A stretch of 64,000 nt of DNA from an uncultured Alphaproteobacteria bacterium. GTDB taxonomy: Bacteria; Pseudomonadota; Alphaproteobacteria; JAPOUT01; G958296285. The stretch's first letter is position 1. Every line of letters starts with the position of its first letter. The notes beneath the pieces were generated by a model. That model was not told where the DNA came from, did no database searches, and saw only the letters and a program-made list of their open reading frames with translations. The position numbers and the translations under genes were made by a program. Positions 55,676 through 64,000 of the stretch are shown one piece after another. The stretch covers positions 756,367 to 820,366 of the forward strand of contig OY282459.1 of assembly GCA_958296285.1 (NCBI GenBank). Direction: 5' to 3'.

Positions 55676-56070
55676 ACTGAGTTCGGCGGATCAGACCCGA
55701 AACCGGGTGATCTAGCCATGGTCAGGTTGAAGGCGCAGTAACATGCGCTGGAGGACCGAACCCACCTATGTTGAAAAATGGGGGGATGAACTGTGGCTAG
55801 GGGTGAAAGGCCAATCAAACCCGGAGATAGCTGGTTCTCCGCGAAATCTATTGAGGTAGAGCGTCGCGTCAATCCTTTCGGGGGTAGAGCACTGGATGGG
55901 ATAGGGGGTCTCACCGACTTACCAAACCTAACCAAACTCCGAATACCGAAAGGCTTCTGCGCGGCAGACACACGGCGGGTGCTAAGGTCCGTCGTGGAAA
56001 GGGAAACAGCCCTAACCGCCAGCTAAGGTCCCGAAATTGTGGCTAAGTGGGAAAGGATGTGGGAAGACCA

Positions 56071-56107
<37 letters not shown>

Positions 56108-56316
56108 TAAAGAAAGCGTAACAGCTCACTGGTCTAATCAAGTCGTCCTGCGCCGAAAATGTAACGGGGCTCAAGCCATATACCGAAGCTGCGGGCGCGA
56201 GAGGTCTTAGAGAGCGCTGAAAACGGAAAGGGACGCGAGAGTCGCGGGGTTTATCCTCGCGGTCTCGTGCGCCCGCCTTTCTTGACGGCAGAAAGAGATG
56301 GGTTTAGAGTGAAGCC

Positions 56317-56490
56317 ATGTCTGTCTTGAAGGAAAAATCGCAACAGAAGCTTCCTCCTCAATCTCGTGAGGAGGAAAGCGATGATGAGGCTCTTCGTGAG
56401 CTCAAGAAGAAAGTGCGCCCTGAAGTCTATGAGGCTTACAAACGTAGTTTGAAACGCTTTGGCAAACTTTACAGACTCCTTGCGAAATAG
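56317..56490 (+). CDS. Small basic protein inside the 23S intervening sequence
   Basis: This is a 57-codon frame from ATG 56317 to TAG 56490. The protein is highly charged and helical (SREEESDDEALRELKKKV, then YEAYKRSLKRFGKLYRLLAK). Many intervening sequences encode the four-helix S23 protein of about 110-120 residues; this one is half that and lacks clear similarity. The YKRSLKRF..LYRLLAK ending recalls C-termini of small antitoxins. Coding status rests on the intact frame and ordered composition only. Translation from an RNA that is excised would be unusual. Confidence 0.45.
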   Translation: MSVLKEKSQQKLPPQSREEESDDEALRELKKKVRPEVYEAYKRSLKRFGKLYRLLAK

Positions 56491-56588
56491 ACTCAAGGGC
56501 AGTCGGAAATATCTTTCTGTTGCCAAATAAAAAATTATTTTAGGCCGGGCATAAAAAATGCCCCATAACCTGAAAGGATATCAATATT

Positions 56589-56690
56589 ATGATGATCTCT
56601 TTTGGAAGTTTTGTCTTGATCGTTGTAGACGAGCCATTGTTTGCAATCATCATTTTGCAAATGATGATGATCATGAAGGACAAGTCTTAA
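56589..56690 (+). CDS. Hydrophobic micro-ORF inside the 23S intervening sequence
   Basis: This is a 33-codon frame (ATG 56589 to TAA 56690) preceded by CTGAAAGGA. The peptide is almost entirely hydrophobic with one central break (SFGSFVLIVVDEPLFAIII) and a Met-rich, lysine-ended tail. The size and make-up resemble type I toxin peptides. No database family is recognised, and a random frame in AT-rich DNA is possible; a competing 60-codon frame overlaps it from 56558. Confidence 0.3.
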   Translation: MMISFGSFVLIVVDEPLFAIIILQMMMIMKDKS

Positions 56691-57253
56691 GATTCTGTGG
56701 GCGATCGTCCACTTTGTGGGCGATCGTCCACGAAATCTGACCGGTTTCGTTTTTCCGTTTTCAGCCCTCTCTTAGACCTCTCGCGCGGTAGCGGAGCGTT
56801 GCCTAAGCCTGTGAAGGCGATCTCGTGAGAGTCGCTGGAGGCATGGCAAGTGAGAATGCTGACATGAGTAGCGACAAAGAGGGTGAGAATCCCTCTCGCC
56901 GAAAGTCCAAGGGTTCCTGCGTCAAGTTCGTCTGCGCAGGGTTAGTCGGCCCCTAAGTCCAGGGCGAAAGCCGTAGACGATGGGAATGAGGTTAATATTC
57001 CTCAACCTGCGGGTGGTGACGGATGCCGAAGCGATGTCTTTCCTTATCGGATTGGAGAGGCTTGCCAAGCGTTCCGGGAAATAGCCCCCGCGCATAAGAC
57101 CGTACCCCAAACCGACACAGGTGGACAGGTAGAGCATACCAAGGCGCTTGAGAGAACGATGCTGAAGGAACTCGGCAAATTGCTCCCGTAACTTCGGAAG
57201 AAGGGAGCCCTCGTTGAGGGCAACCTCGGCGAGGGGGCACAAGCCAGGGGGTA

Positions 57254-57287
<34 letters not shown>

Positions 57288-57362
57288 GCCCGAAAGGCGA
57301 TGTATAGGGTCTGACGCCTGCCCGGTGCCGGAAGGTTAAGCGGCGCGGTTCACGCTGCAAAG

Positions 57363-57454
<92 letters not shown>

Positions 57455-57710
57455 CGACTTCCCCACTGTCTCCAGCATTGACTCAGCGAAATTGAACTCC
57501 CCGTGAAGATGCGGGGTGCCTGCGGTTAGACGGAAAGACCCCGTGAACCTTTACTATAGTTTTGCAGTGACGCATGTGTGATTTTGTGCAGGATAGGCGG
57601 GAGGCGATGAAGCTGAGGCGCAAGTTTCGGTGGAGCCATCCTTGAGATACCGCCCTGGATGATATGTGCGTCTAACCGCGCGCCGTGAAGCCGGCGTCGG
57701 GACATTGCAT

Positions 57711-57741
<31 letters not shown>

Positions 57742-57900
57742 CAAAGAGTAACGGAGGCGCGCGAAGGTAGGCTCGGGCCGGTCGGAAATCGGCTTTTTGA
57801 GTGCAATGGCATAAGCCTGCCTGACTGCGAGACTGACGGGTCGAGCAGAGACGAAAGTCGGTCATAGTGACCCGGTGGTTCCGAGTGGAAGGGCCATCGA

Positions 57901-57938
<38 letters not shown>

Positions 57939-57967
57939 GACGCCCAAGAGTCCATATCGACGGCGTT

Positions 57968-58010
<43 letters not shown>

Positions 58011-58011
58011 C

Positions 58012-58065
<54 letters not shown>

Positions 58066-58121
58066 GAACGTCGTGAGACAGTTCGGTCCCTATCTGCCGT
58101 GGGCGGTGGAAACTTGAGAGG

Positions 58122-58155
<34 letters not shown>

Positions 58156-58434
58156 CACCTCTGGTGCATCTGTTGTCGCGCCAGCGGCATGGCAGAGTAG
58201 CTATGTGCGGAAGGGATAACCGCTGACAGCATCTAAGCGGGAAGCCCTCCTTGAGATGAGGTTTCCTTATAGGGTCGTGGGAGATCACCACGTTGATAGG
58301 CTAGAGGTGGACGCGCAGTGATGTGTGGAGCCGACTGGTACTAATACCCGAATGCTTGATTGCTTTCAACGCGCGCGCTTCGCGTGTGTTGGATGGTTGA
58401 GGCTTTGAGTGTTTTCGTTGGATTTCGGCGAGCT

Positions 58435-58510
58435 GCCGCGCTCCCGTGAAGGGGGGGTGTGGGGGGCTTCAAGCCCCCCACGAAAACCGAGCGGGCGAAG
58501 CCCGCTATAG
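58435..58510. repeat. Nested-palindrome intergenic element, copy R8 (left end only)
   Basis: After the 23S gene lies a truncated copy: GCCGCGCTCCCGTGAAGGGGGG, a GGGGGGCTTCAAGCCCCCC palindrome (each shown in part) and the AGCGGGCGAAGCCCGCT hairpin. The rest of the element is missing. Confidence 0.8.
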
Positions 58511-58543
58511 TTGGAGGGCGCGATTTATGTTGGATTCATAAAG

Positions 58544-58571
58544 CGAGACCCCGCTGGAAGGCGGGGTCTCG
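58544..58571. terminator. Strong hairpin after the 23S gene
   Basis: CGAGACCCCGC pairs perfectly with GCGGGGTCTCG around TGGAAG. It stands between the convergent 23S and Mrr genes and could end transcription from either side, but lacks a U-tract. Confidence 0.5.
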
Positions 58572-58708
58572 GAGCGGAAACGACTCTTTGTGGTGGCAAA
58601 GGATCGCTTCCGCATGGTTTATTATATTGGAGAGATCGTTCTCATGCAAGATTCCTCTTGGAAATTAAAAGGCATTCTTCTTACAGAGATTTAGACACCC
58701 TTCTATGC

Positions 58709-59569
58709 TCATAGGTTCTTGAACCAGTTGTGGTCTATCGTGCCGTCATCTTTGAATCCCAACCCCTTCTCCTTCAACCTCTCCATCAGATCGTCTCCAT
58801 CTACAAGGTCTATTGCAGATACGCCAGCCCGCGTTGCTTCTTCTTCCGCGCCAGACGTGAATGTGCCTGTCGTGATGAATAGCCCCTTGTCGGCACGACC
58901 CTGCATCGCGCCCCGAAAATCTCGGATCTCGTTCGCCCGAACAGAACCCTCATATTTCTTGCACTGAAAACAACCATGGAAACTCAGCAATCCTTCGTGC
59001 AGTGGCGCAATATATGTTCCATCAATTCCCTTATCGCCAGGGCCTCCTGTCAACTTCACTTTTTCAAACCCATATTTACGCAAAAGCTGCTGAATCAAAC
59101 GCTCAAATTGATTGGCATCTATCTCTCTGGTGAGGATGGAGTGCATCTCCTTTTCCCAACTCTTGGATTCTTCACCCAGCTTGCCATCCCGCTTAGTCGA
59201 TGAATCTTTTTCTTTGCTTTTAGGTTCCTGATAGAGTCGCATGACCTCTGCAGGATCGACCGTTAAATTATCTCTAGCTTGCTGGGTCAAAGCCCATACT
59301 CCCGATCCCCGTCGGTTGTCGAGATGACCATAGTTTTTTAGGAAGCTTAGTGCCGCCCCTATACGCTTCCTAATCTCATCCCGATTGGTTTTTTCGGCGA
59401 TATGTTCGTACTCACCAATCAAAAAACCACTAGAATATCCAATCGACTTATTGACTTCCTGATTGATCTCAGCAAGCGAGATTGATCCCCCCAGATCACG
59501 CAAGACTTCAAGAATTGGATTCATTAACTCTCGGACAGTTGGCACTCTATCAGTCGGTGGTTTTTGCAT
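58709..59569 (-). CDS. mrr: Mrr-type restriction endonuclease
   Basis: This is a 286-residue type IV restriction-like enzyme. The N-terminal winged-helix Mrr_N domain (about 10-100, PTVRELMNPILEVLRDLGG) is linked to a PD-(D/E)XK Mrr catalytic domain. FERLIQQLLRKYGFEKVKLTG gives the helix, GDKGIDG the Asp, and CFQCKKYEG the QxK motif, followed by the RGAMQGRADKGLFITTG strand. Mrr enzymes cut modified or foreign DNA. It is lower in GC than the core genes and stands between repeat copies R8 and R9, suggesting a recent arrival. No methylase partner is present, as expected for type IV. Confidence 0.9.
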   Translation of the reverse strand: MQKPPTDRVPTVRELMNPILEVLRDLGGSISLAEINQEVNKSIGYSSGFLIGEYEHIAEKTNRDEIRKRIGAALSFLKNYGHLDNRRGSGVWALTQQARDNLTVDPAEVMRLYQEPKSKEKDSSTKRDGKLGEESKSWEKEMHSILTREIDANQFERLIQQLLRKYGFEKVKLTGGPGDKGIDGTYIAPLHEGLLSFHGCFQCKKYEGSVRANEIRDFRGAMQGRADKGLFITTGTFTSGAEEEATRAGVSAIDLVDGDDLMERLKEKGLGFKDDGTIDHNWFKNL

Positions 59570-59726
59570 TTTTACGCTCCTTCGTTTCTATTTGCGCCAT
59601 ATGGGAGGGAGGTCTGCGCTCCCTTGGGGAAGCCCATACTCGCCATCTTCATATGTTAACGCTTTTTGTCGACAAATAGCCCGGGGGATTAAAGAAACGC
59701 GGGGGCAATCTAGACGATTGCGCGGT

Positions 59727-59880
59727 AGAGCTCTTGCGAGCAAGGGGGGTCGGCGGGCTTCTCGCAGGCTCGCTTTGCTTCGCTCCGCTCACCTGCTTCG
59801 GGAAGCCCACGCCCGCCGACCATAGCGGGCTTGCGCCCGCTCGGTTTTTCAAGGGGGGCAAGCCCCCCTTGACCCCCCTT
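59727..59880. repeat. Nested-palindrome intergenic element, copy R9 (right half)
   Basis: Starting at the GAGCTCTTG core, it carries the GTCGGCGGGC/GCCCGCCGAC stem in reverse orientation with a distinct inner sequence. An AGCGGGCTTGCGCCCGCT hairpin follows, and a right end AAGGGGGGCAAGCCCCCCTT then CCCCCC. The left half is missing. It lies upstream of mrr. Confidence 0.85.
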
Positions 59881-59968
59881 CACCTTCAGCTTCTATGCGT
59901 TAGTTCCCCTGCGGTAAAAACAAGCGCCTATCCATGAAAAAGATGCCTGTCGCGGCAGCGACCCCCCC
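59879..59968 (+). repeat. Satellite module G, copy 3
   Basis: It follows R9 as copy 1 follows R1: TTCACCTTCAGCTTCTATGC, AGTTCCCCTGCGGTAAAAAC, CCTATCCATGAAAAAGATGCC, then a GTCGCGGCAGCGAC hairpin where the others have GCGGCGGCTCGCCGC. The hairpin has changed on both arms. A further partial start (ACCTTCAGCTTCTATC) follows at about 59979-59996. Confidence 0.85.
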
Positions 59969-60030
59969 AAACCCCCCTTAACCTTCAGCTTCTATCTCCG
60001 AATCCCCTAGAGAATTCACAAATAAAAGCC

Positions 60031-60098
60031 CAAAGTGAAGGGGGGCGCGGGGGGTGCGACACCCCCGGGTGCGACACCCCCCGCAAAAAACAGCGCGC
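60031..60098. repeat. Nested-palindrome intergenic element, copy R10 (left end, duplicated)
   Basis: GTGAAGGGGGGCGCGGGGGG is followed by two tandem copies of GGGTGCGACACCC, the palindrome type also used in R2. No other modules follow. It reaches the 3' end of the small membrane-protein gene at 60102. Confidence 0.75.
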
Positions 60099-60101
60099 CA
60101 A

Positions 60102-60260
60102 TTAACCCCAAAAGATCTTGATGAAGATCGGCAAAAGCAAAGCAATAATGATAATAAAGTATGCCTCTACCCGCGTCAGACGCCTATCCACCGCTTCGGT
60201 CGCCGTGGTCTCATCCACGCCCGCCTTAATAAAAGCGTTATAAACCCGCGCAAGACTCAC
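60102..60260 (-). CDS. Small single-span membrane protein, paralogue of the one at 10931
   Basis: This is a 52-codon frame (GTG 60260, or a shorter GTG 60218). It encodes a charged stretch DRRLTRVEAY followed by one span and the ending LLPIFIKIFWG. This matches the protein at 10931-11074 (ERRMTRLETY ... LVPMFIKAFWG) closely enough to call them paralogues, which supports both as genes. No ATG is available, so the start is uncertain. It lies 18 bp after the HXXEE gene on the same strand. Confidence 0.55.
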   Translation of the reverse strand: MSLARVYNAFIKAGVDETTATEAVDRRLTRVEAYFIIIIALLLPIFIKIFWG

Positions 60261-60278
60261 GCATCCAACTCTCGCCGC

Positions 60279-61127
60279 CTAACGCCGCCGGCCGAAAAAC
60301 ATCGCCCAAACCATGTTCAGAACCAACGGCAAAAATGCCCCCATAACCAAAACCGCGAAAAAGATCGTGAAAGTCGTGGTCGGAACACCCTCAACCATCG
60401 GCATGCCCTGAAGCATCGGAGGCATCGGAACAACATCGCCAACCGCCATCGTGCCTTCCAGCCTCAGCACAGAAGGCAAAGCGGCATGCGCGCCCAAGCC
60501 CGCCAAAATCGGAACAAACACAGACGACCAACCGCCCCGACGCTTCACCCGCATGAAATACATCACCGACAAAGGCAGAAACAACAAAACCGCCGTCGCT
60601 AAGCCGGGATTATATTCCCAACGCATCGCGCCAACCCCAATATGCAGCAAGCCATTCGTGAAAATAAGACCGCCCGCCAGCAATCCCGGCCACGCGAACC
60701 GACAGCCTCCCCAAATCGCCAGCATAAAGGCGACCCAAACCAAAAGCGTGTTGATCTCATAAAGCGACAACACCGTCAAAAGGGCTGTCCCCGCGCCGAA
60801 CTGCTCTATCAGAAAAGCGTTGGCGTAAGCCATAAAGTGATAGGAGCGACCGTAAAGATCCACCCCATGCTCCTCAAACTGATGAAGCAGATAGATCATC
60901 AAAAACGCCCAATGCCACTGCGTGAAAGGACCAACCCCGCTCCGCCGCCGCCATTGATCAAACAGCATGAAAGCGATGAAAACCGCGCCCCCTAAACCGA
61001 CCACAGGCCAGCGCGGCAGCATATAGGCTTGAATTTCAGGAACGAGATGAAGCGCGCAAGCGAAGACCGCAATCGCCGCCAGCACCATCACCCCGCTCGT
61101 TTTTTGATCTTGCATCGGATCCATCAT
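60279..61127 (-). CDS. HXXEE-domain membrane protein
   Basis: This is a 282-residue membrane protein with about eight spans. Near residue 85 it has the family motif HQFEE (HxxEE) in LMIYLLHQFEEHGVDLYG, within the membrane. The family has no proven role; the paired acids and His suggest metal binding or catalysis. The start is ATG 61127 (a second ATG adjoins) after GGGGAGAATC. A tiny membrane protein follows downstream on the same strand. Confidence 0.75.
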   Translation of the reverse strand: MMDPMQDQKTSGVMVLAAIAVFACALHLVPEIQAYMLPRWPVVGLGGAVFIAFMLFDQWRRRSGVGPFTQWHWAFLMIYLLHQFEEHGVDLYGRSYHFMAYANAFLIEQFGAGTALLTVLSLYEINTLLVWVAFMLAIWGGCRFAWPGLLAGGLIFTNGLLHIGVGAMRWEYNPGLATAVLLFLPLSVMYFMRVKRRGGWSSVFVPILAGLGAHAALPSVLRLEGTMAVGDVVPMPPMLQGMPMVEGVPTTTFTIFFAVLVMGAFLPLVLNMVWAMFFGRRR

Positions 61128-61200
61128 GATTCTCCCCTCTCTTCCATAAGCGCTTTTGACGCGCGTTTTTTTCTCATAATGCGGTCTGATTATAGCCGCG

Positions 61201-61899
61201 TCAGAAGCGATAGCCAAGCCCTAATCTGCCAAGATGCTGCTCAATCGCGATTTCGGTTTCCGTGTCTTCAATGCGCCTTTCCGGGTAGTTGGCGTAATAA
61301 TAGCCTACGCTAACGACAATGGAAGGCGCAACCGCGAAAACATGATCTTTGCGCCCGCGAAAGCGTCCGCCTCCGGGAAGATAATAGATGATATCCACGC
61401 CGACGCCGGCTTTATAGCCCGGCATAAAATCCTCGCGCACATCCACATCGCCATCCACGCCCAGCAGACTGGCCCCGAAAATCAGAAAAGGGCGCACATG
61501 TCCCATATTATAGCCGACCCGCCCTAAAATATCCAAAGACCAGTCCAAAACGTCCTCATCGTACCAATCTTCATAGGCGAAGGTGATCTGTCCGCCGGCG
61601 ATCCAATTCTCGGCGAAGACGGCATTGCCGCGCATATAATATCCGACTCCTCCGCCATGATCTTCTGCGAGTCGCAAGCCTGTTGCGGTCATCGGCGCGC
61701 GGGTTTTTTCTATGAAGATGCGTCCGGTGGTCTCGCCGAGTCCGCCCTCCACGCCGAGGATGAGTTCAAACTCAGCCGCTCTCGCGCCGCCAGAGACGAG
61801 CCCCCCCCCCCCCGCCGCGACCGCCGCCGCCCAAAAAATAAAAATGCGAGAGAAGAGACCGCGAGAGAAACGGCATGGAGACGGCGCGGCGCGGGACAT
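61201..61899 (-). CDS. Outer-membrane barrel protein with poly-G tract (possible phase variation)
   Basis: This is a 232-residue protein with a signal peptide (FIFWAAAVAAGGGGLVSGGARA). Barrel strands such as WIAGGQITFAYEDWYDEDVLDW and SIVVSVGYYYANYPERRI are followed by a final LGLGYRF. It is similar in type to small porin/OmpW-like proteins. A run of 13 Gs (13 Cs on the plus strand, 61801-61813) encodes the GGGG in the signal peptide. Slippage there would switch the frame on or off. The start is taken as 61899 (GGGAG nine bases upstream), with 61908 as an alternative. Confidence 0.78.
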   Translation of the reverse strand: MSRAAPSPCRFSRGLFSRIFIFWAAAVAAGGGGLVSGGARAAEFELILGVEGGLGETTGRIFIEKTRAPMTATGLRLAEDHGGGVGYYMRGNAVFAENWIAGGQITFAYEDWYDEDVLDWSLDILGRVGYNMGHVRPFLIFGASLLGVDGDVDVREDFMPGYKAGVGVDIIYYLPGGGRFRGRKDHVFAVAPSIVVSVGYYYANYPERRIEDTETEIAIEQHLGRLGLGYRF

Positions 61900-61913
61900 A
61901 TTCTCCATCTCCC

Positions 61914-62720
61914 TTATGAGCTCCGCTGTCTGCGGCGGCTGCCTGGGGCGGGCGGGTCTTCGGGCGGCCCGGCGAAACATTGCGCGATGGACATCCATCT
62001 CGCCGCTGTCTCGCCGATGACTGTGAGTTTCGTATCGGCGATGCTGCGGGTTTGCGTCACGACCTGACAAAATTCGGTCGCGCGCCCTTCAATAAAATTC
62101 GCGTCATTCTTTTCGTTCCACTCCCAAAGCGCGCCGGACGGCGCATGGAGTTTCACATAAGGAATGTCGGAGGGCGCGTCCAATCCGCGATTGCGGAACG
62201 TCCAGCCGAACGTGTTGATGCCGAGAATGGCGATATTCTTAATGCGATCCTTATCCGCGCGCTCCAGCCCTAAAAGATCGTAGAGTTCCTGTCCATGCGC
62301 CCATGTCTCCATCAGACGCGCCGTGATGGAGGAGCGGACGCTCATTTCCGGCCCCGCCCATTTGACGCGCCGTTTCGGATCGGCTTCGGCGAAGCGCTCC
62401 GCCATCTCCCGATAAAAGCCGCGCCACGTCTCTAATAAAGGACGATCGCGCAGCGTCCCGAGCCATTGATCGGTGACGTCTGTGAAAGAGCGTCCTTTTC
62501 GCATCTCCCCCATGATCTTTTTGGAGAACGCCATGAACTCCGCCTCGTCTCTGAGCGAGGCGTCCGCCGCCCAGTTCCACATATGGAGATGGGCGATGAC
62601 GTCATGGACTGTCCAATCTTTAAAGAGGGTTTTCTTGCGGAAATCCGCCTCATTGATTGGCGCGACAATTTCGTAAAGCGCCTCGCTCTCATCGCGGAAA
62701 TCCATCGCCTGCGTCAGCAT
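61914..62720 (-). CDS. DinB-like / maleylpyruvate isomerase-type protein (TIGR03084 family)
   Basis: This is a 268-residue protein. The N-terminal four-helix DinB/MDMPI domain has the metal-site histidine helix DWTVHDVIAHLHMWNWAAD and the later ETWAHGQELYD His, and the C-terminal domain starts near residue 175. It resembles the TIGR03084 group of uncharacterised metal-binding proteins, which may be glutathione- or mycothiol-like thiol-dependent. The start is ATG 62720 after GGGAGAGAAAC. The C-terminus (PPEDPPAPGSRRRQRSS) is low-complexity. It sits 15 bp upstream of the barrel-protein gene, probably one transcript. Confidence 0.82.
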   Translation of the reverse strand: MLTQAMDFRDESEALYEIVAPINEADFRKKTLFKDWTVHDVIAHLHMWNWAADASLRDEAEFMAFSKKIMGEMRKGRSFTDVTDQWLGTLRDRPLLETWRGFYREMAERFAEADPKRRVKWAGPEMSVRSSITARLMETWAHGQELYDLLGLERADKDRIKNIAILGINTFGWTFRNRGLDAPSDIPYVKLHAPSGALWEWNEKNDANFIEGRATEFCQVVTQTRSIADTKLTVIGETAARWMSIAQCFAGPPEDPPAPGSRRRQRSS

Positions 62721-62816
62721 GTTTCTCTCCCTGCCGCTGTTCGCGGAACGGGGCATGGTAGAGTCTCACGGCAGGATAAGCAAGCGGACGAGGAAACCGA
62801 AAAGAGTCTCGCCGTT

Positions 62817-63884
62817 TCAGCGCTGATCCTCTGTCGGGATCCACCAAATATCTCCGGGTTTTAAGGCGCGGAAGACATTCTCGCCCAGATTCTCTTTGGC
62901 GAGGGCGCGGCGCAGCGATTGGGCGGGTTCGTCATAGGGGGTCAGCGAGAGGTCAAAAGTCCCGAAATGAACGCCCATGCTGCGGAAGGCGTTTAGGATT
63001 TGATGCGCCTCCACGGCTTGAGACGGATCTTGATGGTGATAGTTAAAGAACCATCGCGGCTTATAGGTTCCGATTGGCAGAATGGCGAGGCGGAAGGCTC
63101 CGTATTTTTGTTTCGCCTCTTTGTAATAGCGCCCATTGCCGAAGCCGCTGTCGCCGACAAAATAGATCGCGCCGGAAGGGGTCTTGATGACGAAAGCGCC
63201 CCAGAGCGCTTTGTTGCGATCTATCGCGCCCCATCGGGTTGACCAATGGAACATCGGCTCCAGCGCGATTTCCATCTGCGCGGCGATGGGCTGGCTGTCG
63301 CCCCAATCCATCGCGATGGCTTTGATGCGCTCGTCATAATTGGCGAGGATTCTGTCGTTGCCGAGCGGCGCGAAGATCAGAGGCTTGTCGCGCTGCCAGA
63401 GAGCGGCGATCGTTTCCAAATCCATATGGTCGTAATGATTATGGCTGACGAGGATGATGTCTATTGGCGGGAGGTCGTTGAGTTTGATTCCGGGCTTTTG
63501 CGAGCGTTTTGGCCCTGCCCAAGAGACGGGGCTTGCGCGCTCTGACCAGACGGGATCGGTCAGGATGTTGAGATTTTGGGTTTGGATGAGAACGGAGGCG
63601 TGTCCGACAAAGGCGACTCGCATTTTTGCTCCGGGGACGCGTTTTGGCGGTTTGTCATAGGCGACGGTTTCGCTTTCGGGCCAAGGGGGATGGGGCGCGG
63701 TGATGACTTCCCAGAGGATTCGGGCATAGGGGAGATCGGGCTGCGCGCCGTGGTTATGGAATTGGGTTCCGTCAAAGTGGTCGCTTTCTGGCCCTTCATA
63801 GTAGGTCATGCAGGCGCTAAGCGAGAGAGCGAGCGCGAGGCTTGCAAAGAGGGCGAGAGCGAGGGTGAGAAGGGTTTTTCTCAT
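62817..63884 (-). CDS. MBL-fold lipoprotein (NAPE-PLD/UlaG-like)
   Basis: This is a 355-residue enzyme with a lipoprotein signal (LALALSLSACMTYYEG). The metallo-beta-lactamase fold has VAFVGHASVLIQTQNLNILTDP (first strand), the metal motif SHNHYDHMD, and further ligands in FVGDSGFG and FNYHHQDPSQAVEAH. The family includes NAPE-phospholipase D and UlaG-like hydrolases, often exported as here. The substrate is unknown; a lipid or lactone is likely. The start could be 63884 or 63911; I favour 63884 since it gives a normal signal peptide. Confidence 0.88.
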   Translation of the reverse strand: MRKTLLTLALALFASLALALSLSACMTYYEGPESDHFDGTQFHNHGAQPDLPYARILWEVITAPHPPWPESETVAYDKPPKRVPGAKMRVAFVGHASVLIQTQNLNILTDPVWSERASPVSWAGPKRSQKPGIKLNDLPPIDIILVSHNHYDHMDLETIAALWQRDKPLIFAPLGNDRILANYDERIKAIAMDWGDSQPIAAQMEIALEPMFHWSTRWGAIDRNKALWGAFVIKTPSGAIYFVGDSGFGNGRYYKEAKQKYGAFRLAILPIGTYKPRWFFNYHHQDPSQAVEAHQILNAFRSMGVHFGTFDLSLTPYDEPAQSLRRALAKENLGENVFRALKPGDIWWIPTEDQR

Positions 63885-64000
63885 GCTGCCTGCCTCTCCG
63901 CCGATTGCCATTGCGCCTTGTCGTCAAGACGGGGGGACTATTCACGATTCAGCTTGGCAAATCAAGAGGAAACGACTAGAAGACGTCCGAAGGCCGTTTT

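Larger units (their letters stand above)
56195..56786 (+). other. 23S intervening sequence (helix 45) with closing stem
   Basis: The normal short helix 45 is replaced by an extended stem. GCGCGAGAGGTCTTAGAGAG and onward (56195-56233) pairs with 56748-56786 over about 36 bp with two mismatches. The enclosed ~510 nt is AT-rich and foreign-looking beside the rRNA. Such stems are cut by RNase III, leaving the 23S in two pieces held by base pairing. Inside are a 57-codon ORF, a hydrophobic 33-codon ORF, a GGGCAT/ATGCCC hairpin (about 56547-56564) and two tandem GTGGGCGATCGTCCAC palindromes (about 56697-56731). Confidence 0.85.

Noticed and set aside
56251..56526. 91-codon minus-strand frame in the 23S insert
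   Set aside because: It runs antisense to the better-formed 57-codon frame and extends into the closing stem, so it is likely a shadow.
58363..58708. 5S rRNA or tRNA downstream of 23S
   Set aside because: Read on both strands, no 5S or cloverleaf-forming segment was found; only a truncated repeat and a hairpin are present.

Overview
The window reads as a chromosomal segment of a GC-rich alphaproteobacterium that I cannot place more precisely. The hisS-hisZ-hisG cluster, the alphaproteobacterial type of HisRS, the lspA/DUF3035/M16/M16 order, a DUF2157-GDYXXLXY pair, an Irr-box-like palindrome before dps, and two RpoH-type promoters (CTTG-N18-CCTATC) all point that way. No transposase, integrase, tRNA, 16S or 5S gene was seen.

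Layout. 1-5971 (minus strand): groES-groEL, an outer-membrane barrel protein, and tonB-hisS-hisZ-hisG. 6097-10615: glyoxylate shunt genes aceB-aceA, converging on an acyl-CoA dehydrogenase. 10749-12263: two tiny membrane proteins and a lower-GC PD-(D/E)XK nuclease/small-protein pair. 12599-25093: tadA, rluB-rsmD, then a compact minus-strand run ilvE-ileS-lspA-DUF3035-M16-M16-pgi-mutL, mostly with 4-bp ATGA overlaps. 25212-29680: a two-component system followed by a subtilase-like lipoprotein and a MipA/OmpV porin. 29732-40454: housekeeping enzymes (SDR, YedK, FAD oxidase, VOC, aroC-fabI-SEL1, pdxH, CDF transporter). 40840-54468: acyl-CoA ligase, small Cys-containing exported proteins, carB, greA, trxB, an anti-Shine-Dalgarno sRNA candidate, msrP, dps, aspartate aminotransferase and an SMP-30 protein. 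54844-58362: a solitary 23S rRNA gene with its own promoter and boxA, split by a ~545-nt AT-rich intervening sequence that carries small ORFs. 58709-63884: an Mrr-type endonuclease, membrane and outer-membrane proteins, a DinB-like enzyme and an MBL-fold lipoprotein.

The most striking feature is a family of about ten intergenic elements of 60-330 bp. They are built from nested, interchangeable perfect palindromes: G-rich terminal inverted repeats, a GGCGGGC stem, a CAAGAGCTCTTG core and a large variable stem. They sit between convergent, tandem and divergent genes alike. Stem sequences differ between copies but stay complementary, so the folded form appears to be conserved. A separate ~90-bp module is attached to at least three copies. 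I regard this family, the orphan 23S gene with its ORF-bearing intervening sequence, and the three-loop anti-SD sRNA as the main items to follow up.

A second theme is sequence slippage: a 13-bp C run inside an outer-membrane protein's signal peptide, Gly/GGS expansions inside TadA and Pgi, short palindromic inserts containing GCGTCAAGACGC inside reading frames, and several short tandem duplications next to genes.
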